Assembly: GCF_000002235.5 (NCBI RefSeq) | Contig: NW_022145611.1 | Location: forward strand, 9,182,242-9,246,241 | Origin: Strongylocentrotus purpuratus | Lineage: Eukaryota; Echinodermata; Echinoidea; Camarodonta; Strongylocentrotidae | DNA: 64,000 nt | Reading direction: 5' to 3' | In this document: positions 12,801 to 24,500 of the stretch, piece by piece | How positions within the stretch are numbered: position 1 is the stretch's first letter | Layout of the letters: each line of letters starts with the position of its first letter | The notes under the pieces: model-generated | The model's input: only the letters and a program-made list of their open reading frames with translations | The model's database searches: none | What the model was told of the DNA's origin: nothing | Translations under genes and position numbers: made by a program

Positions 12801-15800
12801 AAAAAAAAAAAATAATGAAGTAAAAAGCACAAGGCACTCTTATCCTATGCTTTTTATTAAGTTCCTTTTTTCACATGTAATTTAGAAATAATTTAGTGTA
12901 CATGCCATACAAACTTATGCTGTGTAGATGTCTTTATTGTTCACGAATATCATTTTTGTGAACATGCTATGTTCTGTTAATGTATTGTATTTTTTCATGT
13001 GAAAAAAAAGAAACTAAACTGAACTGATTTTACTAATTTGAAAATCTGCTCCTTTTTGGTCATAGATAAACCATAATGGTAAACTTGTGAACTTCATCAG
13101 AGAAGTTGAATTCTTTGATTCTTGCATAACAAAGAAAGGCAGAGGAAATAATGTAAAGGTATATTTGGTGATAAGAGATACAGGTTTGGTATGGTTGCAA
13201 TGAAATTGCATTTTGAATATATTTCTACATACAGCATTAGGAGTAAGAAATGCCGTCAATGATCAGATGAAACAGGCTCAAGTCACTTCTTCAATATTCA
13301 TCCAACTGGCAGACCAGATGGTATTGCGTATCATCAAATCGAGGAGCTGAGTCTCATGCTTGAAGTAGTTCAGGAATACTCCACCAAATGGCAGTACACC
13401 ATCAATGCCTCTAAGAGTAACATTGAAATGATGGGATCCTCCATATCCTCTACTTTTTGTTAAGGTAGGGACGAGATACCCCAGACTTAGACGCACCCTC
13501 ATCTTGGAATTACGCGCACGGCTTGCCCATCAGACCCCAGCGCCAGGATGATCTCAACCACCGGTGACCGAACAATGTATGCCCTTACAGGTGTTGGAGC
13601 ACACAGAAGCGGCCTACCCCCTCACATCTCCTCAATCCTATGGGAGAAGTTCTGCATCCCGAGGATGTTATACAGGGCAGAGGTCATGCCTCTGACAAAG
13701 ATGGCCAAGCTCCACCTGGACAAGGCCCAGACCCAGATGTTCAAATCTATCTTGGGACTCCCTCGCACCACTGCTACCGAAGCAATTTACATCTCTTCAC
13801 AGGACTCCTACTGTACCTATCTCGGACAGCCTCCATATCCAGCAACTGAGACTACTCGGCCAGCTGCTGCTTCTCTCACACAGCAGATTTGAATCCAGGG
13901 TCTTCTTCCACATGTTATGCCACCATCCAAGCACCTGGTATATTGCTTCATTCAGCGACCTCCTCAAGCGTTACTAACTACCACCCATGTAGATGCATTC
14001 AAATTCACACCTGCACCGCCCTGATTAACGTTAAGGTATTCAAATTCATGGCAGTCTTTTTTTTTTTTTACTGTTTATGTTCTTTGCAATCTGCATCTGT
14101 TTGAATAGATTATGCAAGCTTTATGTACCTTGAGTTGAAATGGAACCTTTGCCTTATATTGAAATATCTCATTCCTCTGACAAACCGTCATCGAAGCAAG
14201 AGCTTGTATAACTCCACTTCATAGGCATACAATCCATTTATACACGATTAGGCGGCGGCTCTAGGAGAGTACATGGATATCTCGAATTCGGACAGAGCTA
14301 GGTTGGCTGAAGCATTTGACAACCAGCAAGACTACCTAGAACTGGCAGACACTCTAGGAATAAACAGGTCTAAGGCTAGGTCGATTGTGGCAACGTATGT
14401 GAACACGGGGAGGGTCCAAAGCTACCAAGGGGTGGGGCCCAAAATGTGAAAATGGATATGGACATGCCCAACCATTTGGAGAACATCACAGATGCTAACC
14501 CACTCTTAATGCTTCGACAAATGAAGGAGAGTCTTGAGCACAACCTCCATGACAAGCCCAAATTTATGCAATAATGTATAAGAACATGAAAGTACTAAAC
14601 AACCTGGACAGAAAAAAACTTTTTTTTTCCAAAAGTCCATGGAGACCTTTCTTTTCAACCATTAAATCAATCATGTATGCCCTTGCAGTATTTACCTTAA
14701 ATGCCTTTAATACACTAATGTAAATTTATATGATAGTTTGTAAAGCACTGTGATACACTTATTGTAGAGAATATAAGTACCAATGTTTTATTTTACTGTT
14801 TGAAAGAAATGAACATGAATCTTTAGAGACATGCCCTAAAAGCTCAGATAATTGTGACTGATTTAACATCAGGAAAATCATTTTCCCACACAAAGTTGTC
14901 AAACACTAAATTATACTAATCAGTTTAAGTGTTATGCAATAGAGGCACCAACTCTACATTCATAAAGTCGATGTCTTCTTATCTACTAATATAAGTTCAA
15001 TAAATATACATGTATGATGATGCAATCTGTGATGATGCAATCTGTTATGATCATGCAGATCTGATGACTGTGATATTGAATTTTTCACATGCAGAGGGAT
15101 TTGAATGTTTATGCATTGTTTCCTCCTTTTTTTTTTCATCTTCTCTTTTGTATTTAATCTTGTTTTTATGAAAATTATACACCAAAGTTATTGTTACCTG
15201 GAATGTTGTATATTTGTGAGGATCATTTTTAACAAGCCATTTATGTGCTTTTCATGATTCTCCCACTTCAGATATCTCATTATATGCTTGTATTTTGAAG
15301 ATTATGTAATATTTTTTAATTTTTTTATCTTGACATGGAAAAAAATGAAACAAAAAAGATATAAATGAATGAATGTGGGTGGACATTTATGAGACTCTTC
15401 ATCTTACAAGGAGTCCCAACAAGCACATGAATCCTAGTTACTAATTGTGTATAGAAAACAAAGCCTTCAGTCGATTTACCCCCCCCCCCCCCCCCCAATA
15501 CTCACGTTCATACGAGATGACCTCCTCTCCATCGTCCTTGACCTCTACATTCCTCTGAGCGATCTTGATTGGTTCTCGTTTCTGACACTCGGCACAGTGA
15601 GCAAAGTTGAGAATGTAAGATCCGTTGTCCAAACATATGTTGCCCTGATATTAAAGGAGATGAAAAAGGGTAGTGTCTGACATTTGCAATCACTGAAAGA
15701 AGGAGTTATTTTAAAAGAGCAAGGGTATACTTCAAGAGAGATAATCTACAACAAAAAATGGAACAATAATCAAGTAAGAGCACCAGGTTATTCAGAATTG

Positions 15801-16862
15801 CCTAAAAAAAAGTACTCAAAATAAAAATGCCAAGTACTCTAATGACAGACATCCCTCTGCATGATTTGACATTATAGTCAAATGAATATCCAACTGGAAA
15901 GTCTACAGGAAGCTTGAGAGTGAAATAATCTATAAAAGTAGAAGAATTCAAGGGAACCAACAGCGATGACATGGGGTGAGCATGAGCCAGGCAATAATGT
16001 ATGCTCTGAATAATACTGAAGAGTCATGGGCTGGGTGGAGATGAAAAAAAAATGATGATGAAAGAAAATGGAAATGAGAGGAAAAATAAACAGGTGCACA
16101 CATTTGAAAAAGAAGGAAGAACAACATATTTCAGTTTGCACACAGATTCCACAAATACTTCTGATCAGCCTGAGAAAATTCATGCACTAATGCATGAAAT
16201 GTTGCTATGCTGGGTCTCGGTCGATTCGGTGCACACAAAGGAATGTGACAAATTGTAACTCTAATCTAATGCATGAATTTTCTAAGGCTGATCAGAAGTA
16301 TTTCTGAAATCTGTATGCATAGCCACGTCTACTCAATGTTCGTTCATTTTATAACAAAAGAGGTTAGATACCCAGCACTCATTTCTTTGTCAAATTCTCA
16401 TTTTTCTGCTTCTATTGATTTAAATTTAAAATTTAAACTCAACTTTAAAATATCACAATCAGATATCAGGGAGGAATTCAAGTTATATATTACAGTGCAA
16501 CTCGATTCTCTTCTATTTGAAAGCTTGAATCAGCAGGTGACATTCTTCTCTTTCACTTTTCCGAGCCGTCCGACATTGTTTTGTGACAGCAGTTTGTGTC
16601 AAAGAAAAGCCCCTACATGATCATGCCTAGCTACGGGACCGAGGTAGCTTCGAGGCCCAGAGTTTGCCGTCACGAGGCTAGAGAAATTGCATCGGCCGCA
16701 TTCCACCTCAATATTTTCATAAACTTACATCGCGACAATACCCGCAGTGTTTCGGTAAAATGACACATCTTACTAAAAATGATCATACCAATTTAACAGA
16801 GAAATGTATAATAGTATACCTACCCTGTCTGGACATTTGCTTTTTACACATTCCCCGCACAT
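9834..16862 (-). CDS. CHURC1: Churchill protein (CHURC1), complete, four exons
   Basis: Exons on the minus strand are 16824-16862 (ATG at 16860-16862), 15506-15644, 10549-10619 and 9834-9926 (TAG at 9834-9836). All have GT-AG borders and matching phases, giving 113 residues against 112 in human. Residues 1-13 are [13 protein letters not shown]. Then come [14 protein letters not shown] with the pair CAEC (30-33), then [39 protein letters not shown] and [13 protein letters not shown]. The Cys/His pairs (C2, C5, C17, C30, C33, C62, C65, C89, C92, with nearby His) match the non-classical multi-zinc fold known for Churchill. In vertebrates the protein is linked to FGF response and the timing of neural induction and gastrulation; its DNA-binding role is debated. 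The gene converges with TRMT6 and lies head-to-tail behind the KCNK gene. Its introns are full of transposon debris. Confidence 0.95.
11850..12791 (+). pseudogene. DIRS/tyrosine-recombinase-type retroelement remnant: gag-like part joined to RNase H end
   Basis: From 11850 a frame reads [14 protein letters not shown] and [16 protein letters not shown]. From about 12260 it continues with [19 protein letters not shown] and, after a frameshift, [18 protein letters not shown]. This matches the gag-like proteins of cnidarian and echinoderm retroelements (pattern F..KGNE.Q..FN ... KLIKLADKS...V.EY..D.LA.DS.D). From about 12600 another frame reads [19 protein letters not shown], then NAFSQSW and NWWVPPP, then a stop. 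That matches the RNase H end of DIRS/Ngaro polymerases (DP.WG.H..DRFA ... DAF...W..EN.W..PP). The reverse transcriptase that should lie between is missing, so this copy has a large internal deletion plus stops and frameshifts. It sits in the CHURC1 intron. Confidence 0.65.
13270..13895 (+). pseudogene. LINE reverse-transcriptase C-terminal fragment (degenerate)
   Basis: Fragments in shifted frames read [13 protein letters not shown], then [20 protein letters not shown] (about 13365-13425). After frameshifts they continue as HLGITRT, then [20 protein letters not shown] and [17 protein letters not shown] up to a stop near 13892. The order matches the palm and thumb end of LINE reverse transcriptases: FADDM..., then KW....NP.KS, then LG, then I....PR.LYG.E, then Q....R.I.GLP. 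The usual ADD is changed to ADQ and the frame is broken several times, so it is dead. It lies in the CHURC1 intron in antisense orientation. Confidence 0.65.
14250..14576 (+). pseudogene. Tc1/mariner (IS630-like) transposase N-terminal fragment
   Basis: One frame reads [20 protein letters not shown], then [20 protein letters not shown] and NTGRVQS, a helix-turn-helix of the paired-like type at the start of many IS630/Tc1/mariner transposases. After a +1 frameshift at about 14440 it continues [19 protein letters not shown], then [18 protein letters not shown]. This matches the second HTH and linker (usual pattern NP.LTL.Q....L). The catalytic DDE part is not found downstream. Confidence 0.6.
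16137..16320. repeat. Foldback element with ~50-bp arms in CHURC1 intron 1
   Basis: The arm 16137-16186 pairs with 16270-16320 as an inverted repeat. The core ATACTTCTGATCAGCC and AGAAAATTCATGCA is shared with about five mismatches in 50. The spacer is 83 bases. Each arm encodes the same short peptide on opposite strands, which explains two false open frames here. It is likely a short MITE or a recent inverted duplication. Confidence 0.75.
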
Positions 16863-17118
16863 ATTGAATGATTTCAGGCAAGAATTCTTGGCTCTTTCTC
16901 GATTCTCTCAATATCACACCCAAGTTATCTATGGGTGCTTCAACAAGACAAATTTCCAAATATTTTCCTCTCTCTCTCTCTTTCTCCACCCTAATGTTTT
17001 TTTTTCTATCTTTTAGATTGTAGTGCTCTCGCATGTTACAATTATTACATTATATTTTGATCGAGTATTTCGATTATTATGATCATGAAAATAATCTTAT
17101 CTGAATCTTATCTTTCCG

Positions 17119-17309
17119 ACCCCCCCCCCCCCCCCTCTTTCTTCTCTCTCTCTCTCTCTCAGTCTCTCTGTATCTATTCACCCTTCTCTTCCTCCCTTAC
17201 CCCCTTCTCTCTCTCTCTCTCTCTCTGTTTCTCTCTGTATAATATCTATCTCCATCTATTCACCCTTATCTTCCTTCCTTGCCCCCCTCCCCCCCCCCTC
17301 CCTCCCTCC

Positions 17310-17353
<44 letters not shown>

Positions 17354-17450
17354 TCTCCCCTCTATCTCTCTCTCTATCTCTCTCTGTCTTTCTCTTTCAT
17401 CCCTCTCTCTTCTCTCTATCGCTTATCTGGCTTCTATTTTCCTATAATGT
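17119..17450. repeat. Poly-C run followed by CT-rich polypyrimidine tract
   Basis: Fifteen or more C's at about 17120-17135 are followed by some 300 bases of almost pure pyrimidine, mostly (TC)n with short CCT blocks. It lies within a few hundred bases upstream of the CHURC1 start codon. The apparent Ser/Leu/Pro open frames are low-complexity artefacts. Confidence 0.85.
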
Positions 17451-17787
17451 TTTCTCTTTGCGACCTCAACTTTGTTGTCATTTTGCTATTAAATCAGCAC
17501 ACAGACGCTTTTCTGTGAATGATATTAGCTCGGAAACATGTTTATCCGTAATATTATATATACAAATACCATTGAGTGGATCTAAGTACGCAAAACGAGG
17601 AATGTATATCAGTGATCCTAAAAATAAAAATTGAATATAATTATGATTTATCCCAGGTCGGCATTTTAGGGCATACTCTTCCCCAACAGCCTATCGGAAC
17701 GTCAGAAAAATGAAAGTTTTTTCCCCTCAACGCTGCACTATGTGTGCAATACCTTTCAATTGTATACTTTCAGTAATATTATAGTTG

Positions 17788-18582
17788 TAACATTAGCGGT
17801 AGTAGTAGGAGGAGGAGAAGAAGTAGTAGTGGTACGTAATAGTAGGAGGAGGAGGATTAGTATAGTAGTAATAGTAGAAATGGTAGAAGTAATAGAAGTA
17901 ATAGAAGTAGTAGAAGTAGTAGAAGTAGTAGAAGTAGTAGAAGTAGAAGAAGTAGAAGTAGAAGTAGCTAGTAGAAGTAGTAGAAGTAGTAGAAGTAGAA
18001 GTAGAAGAAGTAGTAGTAGTAGTAAGAGGGGGATTAGGAGTAGGAGTAGTAGTAGTAATAGTAGAAATTGTGGAAGTAATAGAAGTAATAGAAGTAGTAG
18101 AAGTAATAGTAGTAGTAGAAATAGTAGAAGTAGTAGAAGTAGAAGTAGTAGTAGAAGTAGGAGTAGGAGTAGTAGAAGTTGTAGAAATAGTAGAAGTAGA
18201 AGAAGTAAAAGTAGTTGAAGTAGAAGTAGTAGAAGTAGAAGTTTGTATAGTAGAAGTAGAAGTAGAAGTACTAGTAGGAGGAGGAGTAGGAGTAGTAGAA
18301 GTAGTAGAAGTAGAAGAAGTAGAAGTAGAAGTAGAAGTAGAAGTAGAAGTAGAAGTAGAAGTATAAATAGTAGAAGTAGTAGAAGTAGAAGTTAGTAGTA
18401 GAAGTAGAAGTAGAAGTAGAAGAAGTAAAAGTAGTAGACGTAGAAGTAGTAGAAGTAGAAGTTAGTAGTAGAAGTAGAAGTAGGAGTAGTAGTAGTAGAG
18501 GAGGAGGAGGAGTAGGAGTAGGAGTATAGGAGTAGGAGAAGGAGAAGGAGAAGGAGAAGGAGTAGGAGTAGGAGTAGTAGTA

Positions 18583-18650
<68 letters not shown>

Positions 18651-18651
18651 A

Positions 18652-18716
<65 letters not shown>

Positions 18717-18781
18717 ATAGTAGTAGGTTTGCCGCTCCTCCCCCCCCCCCCCCCCCCAAAAAAAAAAAAAAAAAAAAAAAA
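17788..18781. repeat. ~940-bp imperfect (TAG)n / (GAA,GTA)n microsatellite ending in poly-C/poly-A
   Basis: From 17788 to 18727 the sequence is built almost only from AGT, AGA and GGA triplets. It moves from mixed GTAGAA units to GAAGGA, then to pure (TAG)n at 18590-18727. A run of C and a run of A follow (18738-18781). It lies between CHURC1 and the KCNK 3' end. The Glu/Val, Ser/Arg or Leu-rich translations on both strands are not genes. Confidence 0.9.
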
Positions 18782-19461
18782 CGATTATGATTTTTTGTTT
18801 TAATCTCCTGCAATGAATTATTGACCACCCGCTTTCTACCGATTTCAACGAATCGTGTTATATTCACTCGTTCATATATAGCCTGTAATGACCGACGAAA
18901 AGACAAATACGAGAAATACGAACGTTGTCTTGATTTCATTTTAATCATTTAAAAAAAAGGACATGCACGGTGCACCTTCACACCTTATCGATATTGACAA
19001 TAACAAACATAAAACATGTAATCACAATAATCTTACGAATATGCATTCACGACAGATCACCAAGTACAACTCACATAATTTTATAACAAATAAATAATTA
19101 ACATGCTCTCAAAGACTTTCTAGAAATTGCCTAAAGGTGAATTTCAATAGCATACCGCAAAATACAAATGCACATCTGAAAGAATAAAAAGACGAATAAA
19201 AAATAAAAAGGTAGTTAAATGTACAGCAATACAACAATTACGTACCCTCATAGATATACGAGGCGGAGGGTGAGGGTCTGGGGCTTTGTTTTAATGCATA
19301 TAATGCATTCACTAAAACGTGTCAGAATTTAAGCTCGCTCGCTTCGCTTTCTCGTAAACTAGGGGGTATGTATTCCGGTAGAAGATGCGAATCCTCCTAG
19401 AATATTATTTGTACTCACACACCTTTGCCAACACCTTCAATCACAAATTTAATTGTGCCCT

Positions 19462-19697
19462 CCCCCCCCCCCCACACACACACACACACACAAGAGAGAG
19501 AGAGAGAGTGATTAATTAATACTTAGAAGCATGCTCTCTATTGGCATAAAAATGTCAAGTTCTAATACATAAAAATGCAAAAATACTCGATGTAAGCGTA
19601 TTGGCATCAAAATGTCAAGTTCTAATACATAAAAATGCAAGAATACTCGATGTAAGCGTATGATATAATATACATGTATATATCTCCTCCCCTCCCA

Positions 19698-19754
<57 letters not shown>

Positions 19755-19775
19755 GCACGCACGTACACACGCACG

Positions 19776-19810
<35 letters not shown>

Positions 19811-19830
19811 ACACACACACACACACCCTT
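19462..19830. repeat. Simple repeats and an exact-length 60-bp tandem duplication
   Basis: The stretch holds poly-C/(CA)n/(GA)n at 19462-19508 and (TC)n/(AC)n at 19697-19830. Between them is a direct duplication with a 60-base period (shared start TTGGCAT at 19541 and 19601, two differences per copy). It lies in or just beyond the KCNK 3' untranslated region. Confidence 0.8.
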
Positions 19831-20445
19831 CTCTCTGTCGTCACCTCTCTTTTTCCCTCTCCCCACTCTCTAAATAATATACCTAGTTTACATCCTCTGG
19901 GACCCATAAATATCAACTCAGCCGTGCGATGTGATTTCATTTTCTTCATTCAAATGTTATATTTCATAACTGGCTTTACTCAACATTAGCCGTTCCGAAT
20001 CCCTCCCCATCCATGATCTCTCTACCAAAGAGCTTTACTGTCGACTTAGTGACATAAATATATAGCTTTAACAATTATTACGGGCATCGCAAAAATGCTG
20101 AGTGTAAGTTTTAAACAAATATAGTGTACTTCGAGGAATAATATTCATATCAATTTTATACAATATAAACGTTTTTGAAGTTCGACAGACTCAATGCAAA
20201 TGATTGTTATCTTGTGCATATTTAAAAAAGACGACAAGCCAATGATTAAAAATTATATTTAAAAATCTTTCAAAAGAGCAAGAGTTTGGAATACATCAGC
20301 TTTGACATTTCTAAGTTATGAATTCAACGAAAAATTGCGCTTTTATTTTATTTTTTATGTCTCTTCATGTTTTGCAATTGATACAATTACATTTTGAACA
20401 TCCAGACGAATGGAGTATATAAGAAAATGAAGAAAATAAGTAACA

Positions 20446-21467
20446 TTAAGGTCCATGCTCAGCTAGATTTTCGGGACATATTGAGTTTTCTGTTATCTTC
20501 CAGGTCCTGTCGGGGTCATTGACCACCTTCGATTCAGATGATGAAGCGGAAGACGATTGCGAAGACGTATGGGTCATTGTACTACCATCATTTGTTTCTG
20601 GCTTTTTATGACAACAGCAACAACAGTTACTGTAGTCGAGTTTCGACCAATCAGTCTGAGTATCCGCATCAAAAGACGGGATGGTTTGAGTTTGCATAAT
20701 ATCATCAACCACTGAAACCGTTTCGAAAGGTACACCCGATTCTAACTCCTGCATCTCAAAATCCTCCCCCTGGCTTTCACCGCCCACAACAACATCCGTT
20801 GTTATGACAACGTACTCTTCACTTTCGGAAGGCATCTCTTTTAACATGATTCCGTCCGGGTCGTCCAATCCCGGCTTTCGACGCACTCGTTTCCTTTTCA
20901 TGATTCTCCGGATGACCCTCCGTTTCGTAAACTGCTCTACCTTCTGCGCGTTCCGCTTCTGCAGCCCCTGCAGGAGCATGGTGACGAACCCCATCCCGAA
21001 GAGGAGGTAGAAGATGAGGAGGACTTTGTAGACGACGTGGCCGACGACGCTCAGCGTCTGGCCGTCGCCGGCGACGTAGTCCCCGAATCCGATGGTGGTG
21101 AACGAGATGACGGCGTAGTACTGACTCGTCAGCCAATCCCAGCCTTCGATGTACTTGAACAGGCACGCGGGGATGATGATGAGGATGACGTAGAAAGCGA
21201 AACCGGAAATGACGACGGCCGTGATCGTTGCGATCCGGTGCGATGGTGACGATTTGCCCGTGGTGATGCAGTGCATCCGATGAAGAAGACGCTTCCAGAT
21301 GCCCCTGAGGCGCTTCTTGAGTTGCTGGCCGATGATGGTGACGAGGAGGCCGCTGAGTGGTATCCCGATCAAGGCGTAGATGATACAGACGGACCGGCCA
21401 AGTACAGTGCTAGGAGCCAAATGACCATAACCTGCATGTGTGGTAACATAAAAGGAGAGAGGGAGAT

Positions 21468-21502
<35 letters not shown>

Positions 21503-24500
21503 GAGAGAGAGAGAGGGGGGGACAAGAAAGGGATAAAGAGGGAGAGAGATAGAGGAGGAGGAGGAGGAGGAGGAGAGAGGGTGTTAAAGTAAGGGGCAAG
21601 CAGATAGAAGAAAGGGAGGAGAGAGACAGAGAGACAGTGAGAGACAGAGAGAGAGACAGAGCGACAGAGACAGAGAGAGAGTAAAAGATAAAAAGAGACA
21701 GAGACAGAGACAGAGAGAGTGGAAGATATAGAGAGACAGAGAGACAGAAACAGACAGACAGAGACAGACAGAGACATAGTGTGAGAGGAGGGAAATAAAA
21801 ATCTTGTCATTAATAATTATTGAGAAAAATGTAGTATTTATGAAGCAACACTAATCATCGGCTATCTAGACATTAATAAACAAAGCGGCGGAATCCTCCC
21901 GAACAATGTGGAGTGGAATTATATACAGCCCCTCATTCTGGTATAAACCAAAATAAAATATGGCTTCCTTGTTAGAGCTTCAAATGGGGTGGGTACACCA
22001 CTATTAATGTTAATATTGCCATTGCTTTTTCCTCTCTTCTCCTCCTTCTCCTCTCCTCCTTCTTCTTCTTCTTCTTCTTCTTCTTCTTCTTCTTCTTCTT
22101 CTTCTTCTTCTTCTTCTTCTTCTTCTTCTTCTTCTTCTTCTTCTTCTTCTTCTTCTTCTTCTTCTTTTTCTTTTTCTTTTTCTTTTTCTTTTTCTTCTTC
22201 TTCCTGAACCTGTTACCTCTCCGTTCTCGATCATAACTAAAGACAACAAGAACATTCTTGCCACGCCGACTAAATCGATATATCGAATCTTCAACCGTGC
22301 TATTAACTTTCTTCCTAGAGCTCAAGTTACTCATTGGCACGAGGCTGGGTTACTTTCCCCTTCTAAACTAATCAACTGGACTGAAATCTACTGCTATCCA
22401 TCATCTAAGAAAGATGGGGACACTCAGTACAAACTATTACACAATGTTCTTCCGTCGCTTGCCGTTCTTCATCATCTTAATCCCGATATCTCCTCTTCAT
22501 GTGGATGGTGTGGCAAGAAGGGAACTATTCTACACCTCTTTATCGAGTGTACTTCTATACAACCGGCCTTGGATCTTCTTCATCATCTTCTGTCAAGTCT
22601 TCTACCCGAAGTAAACATTGACTTTGACCTCTACTGGACTCTGGTTCCACATGCAAGAGGTCGTAACAGGGAGGCCGTGCGCCTATCCAACTTTTTTATT
22701 GTCATTCTTAAAAGCACATTATATTGGCTTTATCGTACCTCTCGTTTTCTTGATCCACTTCCTTTTTGGAAACTTAGAATCAAGAACAGAGTCATTCTTG
22801 ATTATGAATTTCACAAATTACAAAACAATTTGGTGTTATTTCATAAGATATGGTCGTACAATAATGTACTCTTTCTTTCAGATGATATTGATCTCACATG
22901 GTTGATTTAATTGTTGTTTGTGATAAGTTTGTCTTGAGAAGAAGCTCTTAGTTGGAAGTTATGAATTCCCATAATTTAATCGTTTTGAAACACTCTATGG
23001 GTGTGTAATCATTTGTAATCAGTGTTTAGTACAATTTATGTTTTTTCTCAATTTCTACCGTCGAAATTATTGTTTTTTTATGAATTGTTTAATGGTTACT
23101 TTCTCATGTATTACGTACTACTTGTTGTTGATTATTGGTATATGATTCACAAACACTTATTATATTAAGTGCATCACTGTTATTTTTTAATCTGTTTTAA
23201 TTATTATATGTATTGTAAATAAAGTTTTACTTTCAAAAGTCAAAAGTCTTCTTCTTCTTCTTCTTCTTCTTCTTCTTCTTCTTCTTCTCCGAAACGGAGA
23301 TTAACACAAGAACTTTACAAACATACTTTCAAAAATTGGCGCGGACTGGACGAAGAATCATTATCTGATTACGACGACATTTTAATATTAAAAGAATTGG
23401 TCATTTTCGTAAAATAAGCAATAATGAGCAACGACGAGTGTAAAACATGTTTTCAACACAAATTGTCACAATTTGCCTTTATACAATGATTAGTAGTAAT
23501 CAACAGAGTAGTAGCTACGGGGAGGGCACGGGGATTCCCAATCAAATAGCAAAACACAGGGAAGGGAAAGGGGGAGGAGCAAAGAGAAGGAGATTTTTTT
23601 TTTAATAGAACATGAAAAGAATACAGTACCACTACCACTCCCACTCCCACCCCCTCCAGAACGGCGCTATTGGTAATTATTTGCATCTACACATACCGGT
23701 GCAGCATCTTTTAACCCACCTCCATGCGGGCTAGACCCACAACATGCCATCATAGCAATTAACCGAGACATAATATCGAACGAACATTGATGGCAAACAG
23801 CATTCGATCGAAGTTCAATGGTCATTATTTTACAGTCAGTGGGTGACTAAGGAATTGTGACAGCACAATACTTACACAATCCCCGCAAAATAACATCTTC
23901 AAATTTGTATGCCCTTCCAAAGATTGCTAATAGGCCTATTTGTCACAAAGTCAGTCAAGAGTCTAATGAACTCTCAAACTGCTTAATTTGACAATCGCGA
24001 AGGAAAAGGTTAGTAATGATAGTAATGCAAAGTACAATCTCTTAATTTGTTATGGCTGAGAATATGCCTTGTGAAGGTTATTCATCTCTGATCTTAACTC
24101 ATGTGTTTGGTTTAATTTGTATTTTAAAAACTAGCTAAGCTATGAAGAGTAATTTGAGTTAAGAAATTTAAAGAGGCACCTCACCGTATCCAATAAACAC
24201 ACGTTTTTAATAATAATAATAATAACAGGCATTTCTATAGCGCCGTCTATCTAAAAGTTCTGCTTTAGCCTAGCTGCCATTACAGCGCTGATCCAGCATT
24301 TCAAGGTATTCATTCCTGCCAGGTACCTCACCTGGGTCGAGTGTGGCAAATGAAGGTTAATGCCTTGCCAAAGGACATTAGTGCCGTGTCGGGGATCAAA
24401 CCACGACCTTTGAATTTTAAAGCTTATCTGCCGTAGTTTACAGGAGGGATTAGACCGCCCTGCACGGTCACTGGACAGGTGGTTATCTCATCAACTCAGC

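Noticed and set aside
17742..18948. Long open frames of Val/Glu, Ser/Arg, Leu or Tyr repeats on both strands
   Set aside because: They are translations of the TAG/AGA triplet array in all frames; no start context, splice support or non-repeat sequence.
20819..21552. Arg-rich and Asp-rich frames over KCNK exon 2
   Set aside because: Shadow frames of the GC-rich K2P coding exon.
21972..22340. Poly-Lys, poly-Arg and poly-Ser frames
   Set aside because: Artefact of the (TTC)n microsatellite next to the LINE.
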